From assembly GCA_019637435.1 (NCBI GenBank), contig JAHBVO010000005.1:310001-374000 (forward strand): a stretch of DNA of 64,000 bases. Reading direction: 5' to 3'. Made by a program: the position numbers and the translations under genes. Source of the stretch: Candidatus Obscuribacterales bacterium (GTDB lineage: Bacteria > Cyanobacteriota > Vampirovibrionia > Obscuribacterales > Obscuribacteraceae). The notes beneath the pieces are model-generated. The model had not been told where the DNA came from. It made no database searches and worked only from the letters and a program-made list of their open reading frames with translations. Shown here piece by piece: positions 8,089 to 16,009 of the stretch. Each line of letters starts with the position of its first letter. The stretch's first letter is position 1.

Positions 8089-8886
8089 ATGTGGAATAAA
8101 TTATTCAACTATCTCGGTCTTGCCGTTGCATACTTTGGATTCAACTTCAAAGCGCAACTCGAGTACCGCACCGCATTCGTCTCTCAATCGTTCGCGATGT
8201 TTTTGAACGACTGCATATGGCTTGTTTACTTCATCATGTTCTTTGATCGATTCAACGTCCTCAAAGGCTGGCATGCTGAAGATGTAGCGACACTATGGGC
8301 GGTGACTGCAGCGGGTTTCGGAATCGGGCACAGTTTGTTTGGTAACTCGCTCGGTCTAGCCCGGATCATCGCCAACGGAGATCTCGATGGATGGCTCCTC
8401 TATCCAAGGGCGCTGCTGCCGCACGTTGTCCTCGGCAAAATGAGCGCCAGCTCGTTCGGCGACGCGATATTCGGATATGTCGTATATCTCGTCGTCGTAA
8501 AGCCTGATTTGCCACACTTTCTCCTTTTCACAGCACTTACGTGCAGCGTAGCATTGCTGTTTCTCGGGTTCAGTGTTCTCACCGGCAGTTTGAGCTTTTT
8601 CATAGGCAATGGAGATAGCTTAAGCGAAGGCTGGCGCAACGCCCTGATTGCATTCAGCACCTATCCGATGGATCTGTTTGACGGGAAAACCAAGCTGTTG
8701 TTATTGACGATAATACCTGCAGCTTACGTGAGCGGATTTCCAGTCGAGGCGCTCAGGAAGCTGTCGCTTTTGCACGCGGCATATAGCCTTCTTGGAGCAC
8801 TGGCAGTAGTGGCAACAGCCGCGATCGTGTTTCATCTCGGATTGAGGCGCTACGAGTCAGGCAATATGGTGGCAATGCGCGGTTAG
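8089..8886 (+). CDS. ABC-2 exporter permease, second subunit
   Basis: Integral membrane protein of 265 residues, COG3694-like, with conserved-looking ANGDLDGWLLYPRALLPHVV and about six hydrophobic helices. The start is placed at ATG 8089 because GGAGG ends 5 nt before it; an in-frame ATG at 8077 lies inside the preceding gene. The gap to the upstream stop is 1 nt, so translation is coupled. It completes the exporter. Confidence 0.88.
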   Translation: MWNKLFNYLGLAVAYFGFNFKAQLEYRTAFVSQSFAMFLNDCIWLVYFIMFFDRFNVLKGWHAEDVATLWAVTAAGFGIGHSLFGNSLGLARIIANGDLDGWLLYPRALLPHVVLGKMSASSFGDAIFGYVVYLVVVKPDLPHFLLFTALTCSVALLFLGFSVLTGSLSFFIGNGDSLSEGWRNALIAFSTYPMDLFDGKTKLLLLTIIPAAYVSGFPVEALRKLSLLHAAYSLLGALAVVATAAIVFHLGLRRYESGNMVAMRG

Positions 8887-8889
8887 AAA

Positions 8890-8921
8890 GAAACGGGAGA
8901 GCGGAAACGCTTTCCCGTTTC
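8890..8921. terminator. Terminator between convergent genes
   Basis: A continuous 14-bp stem runs from GAAACGGGA at 8890 to TCCCGTTTC ending at 8921, closed by a GAAA tetraloop at 8904-8907. It lies between the exporter operon and the convergent gene at 8982 and could serve both strands, although the T-runs are short. Confidence 0.75.
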
Positions 8922-8981
8922 AACCTACTCGCAAACCATTCGAGATTCCGTTTCGTTTCAAACCGGTGTAACTACAAAACT

Positions 8982-10046
8982 TCAACAACGAGCGACAGCC
9001 GGGGTCACAGGCTCTTTTCCTATTAAACGAGAGGCGTGCGAGGTCGCAGCAAGATAAATCGGTTTTGGATTCAGGCTAAACTCGCGCAGACACGCCTCGG
9101 CAAATTTTACGGCATGTTCGTCCTTAGTATGGACAGCCCGGTCAATCAGCTCTTCATGGGTTTCTTCAACATGATCGCATCCCGTGAATCTGCCATCCTG
9201 ACCAGATACGGAATACAATCCCATAGCAGTCTGCCACGCATAACTCAATACTGAATCATAATCATTGCCATCAATGTAAGGAAGCAATATTCGCAGCATG
9301 CTCGGAGCCGTCACGGTGTGGATGAAAGTAATCGCATGTCCGATGTGACTTGCGTTGGCAAGGTAGCAACCAGCGGTCATCTCGGTCAGTTCGGATAGAA
9401 ACCGATTGGCATCACCTGTGACATCAATATCGTTCACGACCGGTTTAAAATCAACGAACTCAAGAGCCTGCATCGATTCTTCGATCAATTTATACTTTCC
9501 GAGTTCTTCTCGCGGAACGATGGGAACGCTCTCAATCGCAGTTGCAGGTCGCATCTTGCCCGCGTCTCGCTGCCGTTCTCCCGGAAGATGGTGATACGAG
9601 GAGGCCCAGTACGCGAGCCCCTCAGCCAGTTCATTTAAGCGAAGTTGGTTTTCCCCGTGAGTCAGAGTCCTGACAGCATGACCAGTCCGAATGATACCGT
9701 GTGTTCCGCCTGCCATCATACCTGGTGCCAATATTGGCGCCCACTTCGCAATTACGGACGGCCATGCACTTTCCTTCAACTGGTTCTGAAAGAAAACATC
9801 CCAATCGCCGCAGCGTTCAAACTTACCTAGCGCCTCTTGCCAGTTCTCGACGCTTATCGGGTCTCGCGGCTGGGGATGCTCGCGCAGCCGTTTCCTGTAA
9901 CTCTCCGCCCAGGAGACGACACCGTCAGGTCTACCAAGAGTTATCATCGCCTCGGAGGCCATAGGACCGTGATTTGAAAAGCCTACTCCAAACTCCGGTC
10001 CGGTATTCTCTAGAATCTCCAGCGCGTCATCAATTGTGGTTTCCAT
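8982..10046 (-). CDS. Questin oxidase-like protein (DUF4243)
   Basis: About 354 residues. The N-terminal TGPEFGVGFSNHGPMASEAM, the THGIIRTGHAVR block and the AAGCYLANASHIGHAITFIHTVT-type segment match the questin-oxidase/AflY-like family, in which conserved His residues surround the active site of a Baeyer-Villiger-type oxidation of aromatic polyketides in fungi. Bacterial members are common but uncharacterised. ATG at 10046 has GAGGA just upstream; a GTG at 10070 would add eight residues without a site. There is no signal peptide. It stands alone, with no polyketide genes nearby, so the substrate is unknown. Confidence 0.75.
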   Translation of the reverse strand: METTIDDALEILENTGPEFGVGFSNHGPMASEAMITLGRPDGVVSWAESYRKRLREHPQPRDPISVENWQEALGKFERCGDWDVFFQNQLKESAWPSVIAKWAPILAPGMMAGGTHGIIRTGHAVRTLTHGENQLRLNELAEGLAYWASSYHHLPGERQRDAGKMRPATAIESVPIVPREELGKYKLIEESMQALEFVDFKPVVNDIDVTGDANRFLSELTEMTAGCYLANASHIGHAITFIHTVTAPSMLRILLPYIDGNDYDSVLSYAWQTAMGLYSVSGQDGRFTGCDHVEETHEELIDRAVHTKDEHAVKFAEACLREFSLNPKPIYLAATSHASRLIGKEPVTPAVARC

Positions 10047-10150
10047 GCTGTCCTCGTCAGGCAGAGACACGATACATCATAGCAGCGATGAGATATGATC
10101 ATATTTGAAGTTCCTCAGCCTGTTTGAAATTTGTTCGGAGTATAGAGTCG

Positions 10151-11050
10151 ATGACTAAACACAGACTGTGTTTTTCGGTCGTATCACTGGTAGTGGTATC
10201 ACTCATATCCAGCTGCCTCCCTATGCAAGACTTACCCCGTCCCGGTGATGATGAGGCCGCTGATGCAGAGGGTTTCTTCACGTCACACCAATATGCAGAA
10301 GCCATCCCTCTTTTAGAAGCAGCGGTGAAGAAACAGGCGATGTTCGGCTCCGCAAGCAGGGATCTGAATTATTCTAAATTACAGCTGGGTCAGTGTTACG
10401 CAAGAACAGGCAATTATGAGAAGGCACAAGAAAATCTCTTACAGTGCCTTCCTTACGTCACCCTCATGCAAGGAGAATGCCTTGAAGAACTGGGCGACGT
10501 CGCAGTAAAGCAGAATCAGCTCTCTTCTGCTGAAGCGTATTATTCGGATGCGATTAAATGGCACGAAAAGAAAAACGAGCAATTCAACGTTGTCGTCGAG
10601 AAACAGAAATTGGCACGTGTAGCTGAGAAGCTGAAGAAATACGAGCTTGCTGAATCACTGCTAGTGTGGCTAAACGACAACGAATGCAAAAGATACACTG
10701 GCATTGCAAAAGCTTATGGTCCCTTCGATCTGGCCGAGTACTACGATCGGATTGGCGAGAAGGACAAGGCGCAGTCCTTTTATCTGGAAACTATCAACAT
10801 CATGGAGAAGGAGCACAAGGGCGGTCCTCAATACACCGGCTATTACTACATGAAACTGGGCGACTTCTACGCAAAAAACAAGGATACAACGAAGGCTAAG
10901 GCTTCATATCAAAAGGCCCTGGACCTATATAAAGGACGAAAGCTGCTGAGTGCGCCACCGCCGGACAATGGCATAAGAGAGGGACATCCGTCGGTCGAGA
11001 TTTATGAAACTGATCGCAAAGAAACCCAAAAGAAGTTCGATGCGATCTAA
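10151..11050 (+). CDS. TPR lipoprotein
   Basis: About 299 residues. The start at ATG 10151 gives MTKHRLCFSVVSLVVVSLISSC, a lipoprotein signal with lipobox LISSC; the frame opens 9 codons earlier at a TTG with no advantage. At least four TPR units follow (for example KLQLGQCYARTGNYEKAQEN, LEELGDVAVKQNQLSSAEAY, AEYYDRIGEKDKAQSFY and YYMKLGDFYAKNKDTTKAKA). It is therefore a membrane-anchored protein-interaction scaffold in the envelope. It is divergent from the questin-oxidase-like gene; TATGAT at 10094 is a likely -10 element. Confidence 0.82.
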   Translation: MTKHRLCFSVVSLVVVSLISSCLPMQDLPRPGDDEAADAEGFFTSHQYAEAIPLLEAAVKKQAMFGSASRDLNYSKLQLGQCYARTGNYEKAQENLLQCLPYVTLMQGECLEELGDVAVKQNQLSSAEAYYSDAIKWHEKKNEQFNVVVEKQKLARVAEKLKKYELAESLLVWLNDNECKRYTGIAKAYGPFDLAEYYDRIGEKDKAQSFYLETINIMEKEHKGGPQYTGYYYMKLGDFYAKNKDTTKAKASYQKALDLYKGRKLLSAPPPDNGIREGHPSVEIYETDRKETQKKFDAI

Positions 11051-11140
11051 CGCCGCTATCTTGACATTCAGCAGATCACCTCGTGGGCTGGGGATTGTGA
11101 TACGATCAGGCGTTCAAGGAATTCTCGCACGGAGAGTCAT

Positions 11141-11920
11141 TTGATTCTTATGATTAAAACTGTCGCGCCTGCTCTGAAAGCATTAGTTTCGGATCTCATT
11201 GATTATGCCGGACTCTATCCGCCGGCAAAGCTGCCTATCGGGGATGCAATCGCAAACTTCGCCGAATACGAATCCGGAAGCCATTCCTGGATGCTGCGCC
11301 GGTTTGTTGTAGGCGCCGGCGAGCTCGATAAAGTTCCTGACAGCTTGAACGGCAAGTTGTCCGTTCTGACCGACAGCGAGCAGAAACGTGCCGCAAGTCT
11401 GGAAACCAGCACCATTTTAGCTGCCGCGCGACCTGTTTACTGCGAGATCCCTTTCACAGATCTAGAAAAGCTCGACGAGATAAAATCGTCAGGGTGTTTT
11501 GCGAAAATGCGCACCGGTGGTGTAAAGCCAGAAGCCATTCCGTCACCGTTAATGGTGTCATCTTTCATACTCGCCTGCGCAGAGCGACGACTGCCGTTTA
11601 AAGCCACCGCAGGTCTGCACCACCCTATCCGAAAGGAATACGCTCTCACATACGATGCGGATGCGCCTAGAGGCACGATGCACGGTTTCATTAACGTGCT
11701 GATGGCATCGGCGTTCGCATGGAGCGGCGATAAAAAGATCGAGAAAATCATCGAAGAAACCGATCCAACCGCTTTTCGTTTCGACGACAAAGCGTGCTGG
11801 CGCGACAAATCTCTGAGCGCAGAGCAAATTAGAGATGCTCGTCAAAACTTCATGCACGCTATCGGCTCCTGTTCTTTTGAAGAACCTGTTCAAGACCTGC
11901 AGGCACTGGGTCTCCTCTAA
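11141..11920 (+). CDS. Conserved hypothetical protein
   Basis: A soluble protein of 259 residues. The first codon is taken as TTG at 11141 because GGAGAG lies 4 nt upstream; ATG at 11150 is too far from it. I recall similar proteins of unknown function in acidobacteria, with the block LPFKATAGLHHPIR and GTMHGFINVLMASAFAW here. The AGLYPPA segment at the N-terminus and the mixed alpha/beta character suggest a TIM-barrel-like enzyme, but I cannot name a reaction. The stop is separated by one base from the ATG of the aminotransferase gene, so the two are probably one operon. Confidence 0.75.
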   Translation: MILMIKTVAPALKALVSDLIDYAGLYPPAKLPIGDAIANFAEYESGSHSWMLRRFVVGAGELDKVPDSLNGKLSVLTDSEQKRAASLETSTILAAARPVYCEIPFTDLEKLDEIKSSGCFAKMRTGGVKPEAIPSPLMVSSFILACAERRLPFKATAGLHHPIRKEYALTYDADAPRGTMHGFINVLMASAFAWSGDKKIEKIIEETDPTAFRFDDKACWRDKSLSAEQIRDARQNFMHAIGSCSFEEPVQDLQALGLL

Positions 11921-11921
11921 T

Positions 11922-13127
11922 ATGAGCAGTGAAAACAACATCCACCTTTCAGATCGAGTTATCGCAATTCCGAGTTCAAACATTCGCGATTCGATGAAAC
12001 GGGTGGCATTGGAAACGGCTCGCGGCGAAGTCGTAAATCTGGCGCAGGGACTACCAGAATTTCCGGCACCAGATGTAGTGAAGCAAGCGGCAAAAGACGC
12101 TATCGACTCAAATCACAATCAGTATTGCGACACATGGGGTCATCCGCCTCTGCGTGAAGCGATTGCCAACAAGTATTTGAACTATTACGGCTTGAGAGTC
12201 GACCCTCAGAACGAAGTCACCGTAACTTGCGGCGTCAGCGAAGCCGTAAACTGCGCACTACTAACGGTGCTAAATCCTGGCGATGAAGTTATTGTCTTCG
12301 AGCCGTTTTACGAAAACTATTTTGCAAACATCATCATCGCAAACGCGACTGTGAAATACGTCAAATTGCATAAGCCCGACTACACGTTTGTCGAAGAGGA
12401 ACTGGCGTCCGCATTTAATAACAAAACGCGCGCAATTATCATCAACAATCCGAACAATCCGACTACAAGGGTTTTCACGAGAGAAGAGTTAGAAACGATC
12501 GCAAAGCTTTGCCAGAAGTGGAATACAGTAGCGGTGTGCGACGAGATCTATGAGCATATGGTTTACGACGGACGTAAGCACACAGTGATGGCAACACTGC
12601 CGGGAATGGAAGATCGCACGTTCACATGTTCCGGTCTCTCAAAGTCCTACAATCTTACCGGTTGGCGTGTAGGTTGGGTAATTGCGCCAGAAGCTTATAC
12701 TGCCAATCTGCGAAAAATTCACGACTATTTGACATTGGTTGCACCGACTCCGCTGCAGTATGCAGGCATAACAGCCTTGCAACTGCCAGCCGAGTATTAC
12801 ACTGATCTGACTGAGAAATACACCGTTCTTAGAGACAAACTGAGCGACTCACTTCTCGAAGCGGGATTTGAACTCTTGCGCCCGCAAGGTACTTACTTCG
12901 CGCTTGCCGACTGTTCGAAGCTTGGCTTTGCAAACGATCGGGAAGCCGTTGACTTTATGGCACGAGAACTACGGGTAGTGGCAGTTTCTGGGTTTAGCTT
13001 CTTCCGACCAGACACAGTGAGCCAGGCTATTCGGTTCTGTTTTGCAAAACATATGCAGACGCTTGAGCGCGCAGGAGCTCAACTGCGCCCCATGAAAGAG
13101 TTACTTCAAACTCAAAGGAGTACGTAG
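11922..13127 (+). CDS. PLP-dependent aminotransferase, class I/II
   Basis: 401 residues when started at ATG 11922, the first ATG after the previous stop; a frame opening at 11835 would overlap the neighbour by 86 nt. Typical fold-type I features are VNLAQGLPEFPAPD, the INNPNNPT block, AVCDEIYEHMVYDG and the PLP-lysine motif SGLSKSYNLTGWRVGW. Close relatives are aspartate/kynurenine-type aminotransferases that move an amino group from an amino acid to a 2-oxo acid in the cytosol. The amino-acid specificity cannot be read from the sequence. It sits in a tight run with the gene before and the nuclease gene after (2-nt gap). Confidence 0.93.
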   Translation: MSSENNIHLSDRVIAIPSSNIRDSMKRVALETARGEVVNLAQGLPEFPAPDVVKQAAKDAIDSNHNQYCDTWGHPPLREAIANKYLNYYGLRVDPQNEVTVTCGVSEAVNCALLTVLNPGDEVIVFEPFYENYFANIIIANATVKYVKLHKPDYTFVEEELASAFNNKTRAIIINNPNNPTTRVFTREELETIAKLCQKWNTVAVCDEIYEHMVYDGRKHTVMATLPGMEDRTFTCSGLSKSYNLTGWRVGWVIAPEAYTANLRKIHDYLTLVAPTPLQYAGITALQLPAEYYTDLTEKYTVLRDKLSDSLLEAGFELLRPQGTYFALADCSKLGFANDREAVDFMARELRVVAVSGFSFFRPDTVSQAIRFCFAKHMQTLERAGAQLRPMKELLQTQRST

Positions 13128-13129
13128 AA

Positions 13130-14014
13130 GTGGAAGTTCATTTGCTTGACGGAACTTACGAATTGTTCAGGCATTACTTCGGCGTCCCCAAATCAGCAAA
13201 TGCTGATGGACAGGAGATCGGCGCTGTTCGCGGCGTGCTGGCGTCAGTTGTTTCGATGTTCGCTAAAGGAGCAACGCACATAGGTGTGGCCACGGATCAT
13301 GTCATTGAGTCATTTCGAAATGACCTGTTCCCCTATTACAAAACAGGTGAAGGCATTCCCGAAGACCTCTGGTCACAGTTTCCTCTGCTCGAAGAAGCAC
13401 TCGACGCGATGGGTGTTAAGGTCTGGGCGATGGTCGAGTTCGAAGCGGATGATGCTTTAGCTGCAGCGGCACACAAAGCCGCCCAAGATTCCAGGGTAGA
13501 GCGAGTGATAATTTGCACTCCGGACAAAGATCTCGGTCAATCTGTTGTCGGCACCAAAATCGTGCAGATGGACAGACGCCGTGACACGATCCGCGATGAA
13601 GCCGGTGTGATTGAAAAGTTCGGAGTGCGCCCGGAATCGATACCGGATTTTCTGGGGGTCGTTGGTGATACCGCCGATGGTATTCCGGGTCTACCTAGAT
13701 GGGGAGCCAAAGCAGCAGCAGCGGTGTTATCTGTTTATCCGCATTTAGAAGACATTCCTAAAGACCCTAAGCAGTGGCCGTCTTCTATAAGAGGCGCCAG
13801 TACTTTAGCCGCAACCTTATTCGAGAAGTGGGACGACGCTATCTTATATAGAACGCTTGCAACTTTGAGAACGGATGTCGAAGTCTTTTCAAACGTTGAC
13901 GAGCTGGAATGGAAGGGTCCGCGACCGGAGTTTGAAGAAAACTGCAAGCGATTGAAAGCACTCGACGTGTTCAAGCGTGCTCAAGCTGTAGCCGCACCAA
14001 AGCTGAAAGCGTGA
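13130..14014 (+). CDS. 5'-3' exonuclease, FEN/PIN-like
   Basis: 294 residues from GTG 13130, with AAAGGAG 9 nt upstream. The N-terminal half has metal-binding acidic positions in LLDGTYELFR, FEADDALAAAA and CTPDKDLGQ. The helix-3-turn-helix DNA-binding element is GVVGDTADGIPGLPRWGAK. This is the architecture of the separate 5'-3' exonuclease domain found in DNA polymerase I and in FEN-like proteins, which removes flaps or RNA primers. It lacks a polymerase domain. It is placed between an aminotransferase and a transporter with tight spacing, which says little about its partner. Confidence 0.9.
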   Translation: MEVHLLDGTYELFRHYFGVPKSANADGQEIGAVRGVLASVVSMFAKGATHIGVATDHVIESFRNDLFPYYKTGEGIPEDLWSQFPLLEEALDAMGVKVWAMVEFEADDALAAAAHKAAQDSRVERVIICTPDKDLGQSVVGTKIVQMDRRRDTIRDEAGVIEKFGVRPESIPDFLGVVGDTADGIPGLPRWGAKAAAAVLSVYPHLEDIPKDPKQWPSSIRGASTLAATLFEKWDDAILYRTLATLRTDVEVFSNVDELEWKGPRPEFEENCKRLKALDVFKRAQAVAAPKLKA

Positions 14015-14023
14015 GGCGAACAA

Positions 14024-14863
14024 GTGTTTTATATTGTCACCAGTCTGATTGCCGCCGGCATGATGGGAGCTGGCGATTTCTTCGGTGGTCTCGCGGCTAA
14101 GCGGGCACCGGTAGCGGTGGTCGGTTTCATAGGACAAGTAATCGGTCTACTCGTGGTAGCCGCGCTTCTTGCGGTAGGTTCTGAAACTTTTGCATACGCG
14201 CCATTCATCATTGGAGTCAGTGCAGGTGCCTGCGGAAGCGTCGCTCTGCTGTCGCTTTATCGAGGGCTTGCGATCGGACGAGTGGCAATCGTTGCACCGG
14301 TATCAGCGGTTCTTGGAGCACTGTTGCCGGTCGTGATCGCCATTATTGCCGGTCACGAATTTGGCATACCAAAATGGATCGGAATAATCTCCGGACTTGC
14401 GGCAGTCTACGTATTGTCACTTCCAGGCACCGAGGAAGACGAGCAGAGCAAGGAAAGCGGACTGATGCTCGCCATAGTAGCTGGAGTCGCGCTTGCGTTT
14501 TTCTACATGCTACTGGGCAACGAAGAAACACATGGCAGTATCTGGACCTTACTCGGCGAACGCTGCTCCGTCGTGTTGATCATGCTTGTGGTAATGCTGA
14601 TTCGCCGCCAGTTTTCGATCAGCAGAAAAACTCCCGCACTTTCCTACATTATTACGGCAGGAGCATGCGACATCATCGGCAACTTGTCGTTTCTTCACAG
14701 CGCAGCGCACGGTCCACTGCCCATGGTGGCACTCATAAGTTCCCTTTACCCGGCAATGACAATCTTCCTGGGCTGGCTGCTGTTAAGAGAACCTCTCACA
14801 AAAAGACTATTCCTTGGAATTATGTTGGCGTTCATTTGTATCACACTGTTCGCGCTGCATTGA
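14024..14863 (+). CDS. EamA/DMT-family transporter
   Basis: 279 residues starting at GTG 14024, with about ten hydrophobic helices in two EamA-like halves (GDFFGGLAAKRAPVAVVGF and the second-half LISSLYPAMTIFLGWLLLREP). PAMTIFLGWLLLREPLT is the usual end-of-domain motif of drug/metabolite transporters. It is probably an inner-membrane exporter of a small metabolite or amino acid. It follows the nuclease gene by 9 nt, so it is likely co-transcribed. Confidence 0.9.
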   Translation: MFYIVTSLIAAGMMGAGDFFGGLAAKRAPVAVVGFIGQVIGLLVVAALLAVGSETFAYAPFIIGVSAGACGSVALLSLYRGLAIGRVAIVAPVSAVLGALLPVVIAIIAGHEFGIPKWIGIISGLAAVYVLSLPGTEEDEQSKESGLMLAIVAGVALAFFYMLLGNEETHGSIWTLLGERCSVVLIMLVVMLIRRQFSISRKTPALSYIITAGACDIIGNLSFLHSAAHGPLPMVALISSLYPAMTIFLGWLLLREPLTKRLFLGIMLAFICITLFALH

Positions 14864-14869
14864 ACGATA

Positions 14870-15250
14870 TTAGGCCTCGCGCTTTCGCGCATTACTGCGA
14901 TCTCTATCTCGCGAGGGTTGCGTGATCTTGTCAATCACTAATTGAACAACCATTGCCAGGAGACCAGCTACGAGAATAACAGGCATGAATGAAAGTCCGA
15001 CTGCTAGTTGCCCTAACTCGTTGGCGCTGTCCGCGAAGCTCAGCAGCTCGTTAGAGGAGTGAAGGCTACTCGCTGCCGAATAGATATGGGGAGCAACATA
15101 GATCAGCCAAGCGACTCCCAGGATGGTACTAAACAATGCCGCGAGAAAAGTAAATCCTTGAATCTCTCCTGTCCTAATTTTCGCCGTTGCTCGCAGGGAA
15201 CGGCGCGACATTCTTTTCCACTCTTGCTCTTTGTCATTAAAATTACTCAT
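14870..15250 (-). CDS. Small inner-membrane protein, two helices
   Basis: 126 residues from ATG 15250 (GGTGAG 6 nt upstream). A basic N-terminus (RMSRRSLRATAKIRTGE) precedes helix one (FTFLAALFSTILGVAWLIYV), a polar loop, helix two (LAVGLSFMPVILVAGLLAMVVQLVI) and a very basic tail. I do not recognise the family. It converges on the transporter gene with a 6-nt gap. Its start overlaps the end of a possible small cysteine-rich ORF (15243-15464). Confidence 0.65.
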   Translation of the reverse strand: MSNFNDKEQEWKRMSRRSLRATAKIRTGEIQGFTFLAALFSTILGVAWLIYVAPHIYSAASSLHSSNELLSFADSANELGQLAVGLSFMPVILVAGLLAMVVQLVIDKITQPSRDRDRSNARKREA

Positions 15251-15464
15251 GATGGCTCACCGAACTGATTTTTCTAGTATTACTTTTGCCCGACCAAGGA
15301 CGAACTTCCTGCAGGTTTTTATTAATGAATTCTGCCGAGGTGGTCACAAAAGTTGCTTTTTTACACGAAGAGCAACTTCTGTCGTTCGCAATACAATCCA
15401 GTGAATTAATAGAATCCGAAACGCAGCGAATTCGAGGAGCACATGCAGAACAGATGACTGGCAC
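15243..15464 (-). CDS. Possible small cysteine-rich protein
   Basis: A 73-codon frame from GTG 15464 whose stop lies inside the start region of the downstream membrane-protein gene, an overlap that would couple the two. It holds CSAC, two single Cys and CSSCKK, which could bind zinc, like the divergent zinc-ribbon gene at 15642. Against it: there is no ribosome-binding site at the GTG, and a 49-codon plus-strand frame (15325-15474) overlaps it. Treated as possible only. Confidence 0.3.
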   Translation of the reverse strand: MPVICSACAPRIRCVSDSINSLDCIANDRSCSSCKKATFVTTSAEFINKNLQEVRPWSGKSNTRKISSVSHHE

Positions 15465-15539
15465 AGGCTTTTAGAGGGCTAGGCAGATTCAGGATCTGCT
15501 GATAGGATAGAAACAAGAAAACAAAATAAGCTTTTGATT

Positions 15540-15573
15540 CGGGGTCCCAGCGTGGTCCCCGTTTCTCCTTTTT
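15540..15573 (+). terminator. Hairpin with T-run
   Basis: CGGGG / CCCCG with an inner CCA / TGG helix, followed by TTTCTCCTTTTT. It is the first of two hairpins in the 390-bp gap before the zinc-ribbon gene. What transcript it would end on the plus strand is unclear. Confidence 0.45.
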
Positions 15574-15580
15574 AAGCTCG

Positions 15581-15614
15581 CCCTGCCGGTTTCCGGCGGG
15601 GTCGTTTTCTTTTG
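15581..15614 (+). terminator. Strong GC-rich hairpin with T-run
   Basis: CCCTGCCGG / CCGGCGGGG (9 bp, one G-U) with a TTT loop, then TCGTTTTCTTTT. It lies 30 nt before the zinc-ribbon gene and may act as a terminator or attenuator. The rest of the gap 15251-15640 shows no firm gene on the plus strand. Confidence 0.6.
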
Positions 15615-15641
15615 GTACCAAAATATCTGAGAGGGCAGCAA

Positions 15642-15932
15642 ATGTCAGCTTGCAAATTCTGTCAAAAACAAATTGATAAAACGAGCCTCTGGTGCCGGTT
15701 TTGCCAGCGAGTCGTAAAGGAGGAGCTTGCCAAACTTTGCCCCAGTTGCGCTGAATCGATAATTAAGTGGAGTCGAGCATGCAGATTCTGCAATGCTCAA
15801 ATTCACGCCGACCAGACCAAAGACGAAGACAACGATGAGTTCGGCGGCATTTACGCGAAACTTTCGCCCGACCCGCCTGAGGGTCCCTCTTACACTGCTT
15901 ACTTGGTTCCCAGAAGCCTGGAAAACAAGTGA
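15642..15932 (+). CDS. Double zinc-ribbon protein
   Basis: 96 residues from ATG 15642 (GAGAGGG 5-7 nt upstream; an earlier in-frame ATG at 15612 lies in the hairpin region). Four CxxC knuckles occur in order CKFC, CRFC, CPSC and CRFC in the first about 55 residues, making two zinc ribbons of the DZANK/zinc-ribbon-1 type. A short acidic and proline-rich tail follows. Such proteins mediate contacts with nucleic acid or protein; no enzyme domain is present. Followed by the ABC exporter after about 77 nt. Confidence 0.78.
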   Translation: MSACKFCQKQIDKTSLWCRFCQRVVKEELAKLCPSCAESIIKWSRACRFCNAQIHADQTKDEDNDEFGGIYAKLSPDPPEGPSYTAYLVPRSLENK

Positions 15933-16009
15933 CCGAAACCTGGAGTTTTGTGCGAAACTTTGTTCATTAGACTAACCGGTCTATCAACTTCCGGACCTTC
16001 AGGTGAAAC

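Noticed and set aside
15325..15474. Plus-strand 49-codon ORF before the zinc-ribbon gene
   Set aside because: Ribosome site is weak and an equally long antisense frame overlaps it; insufficient support.
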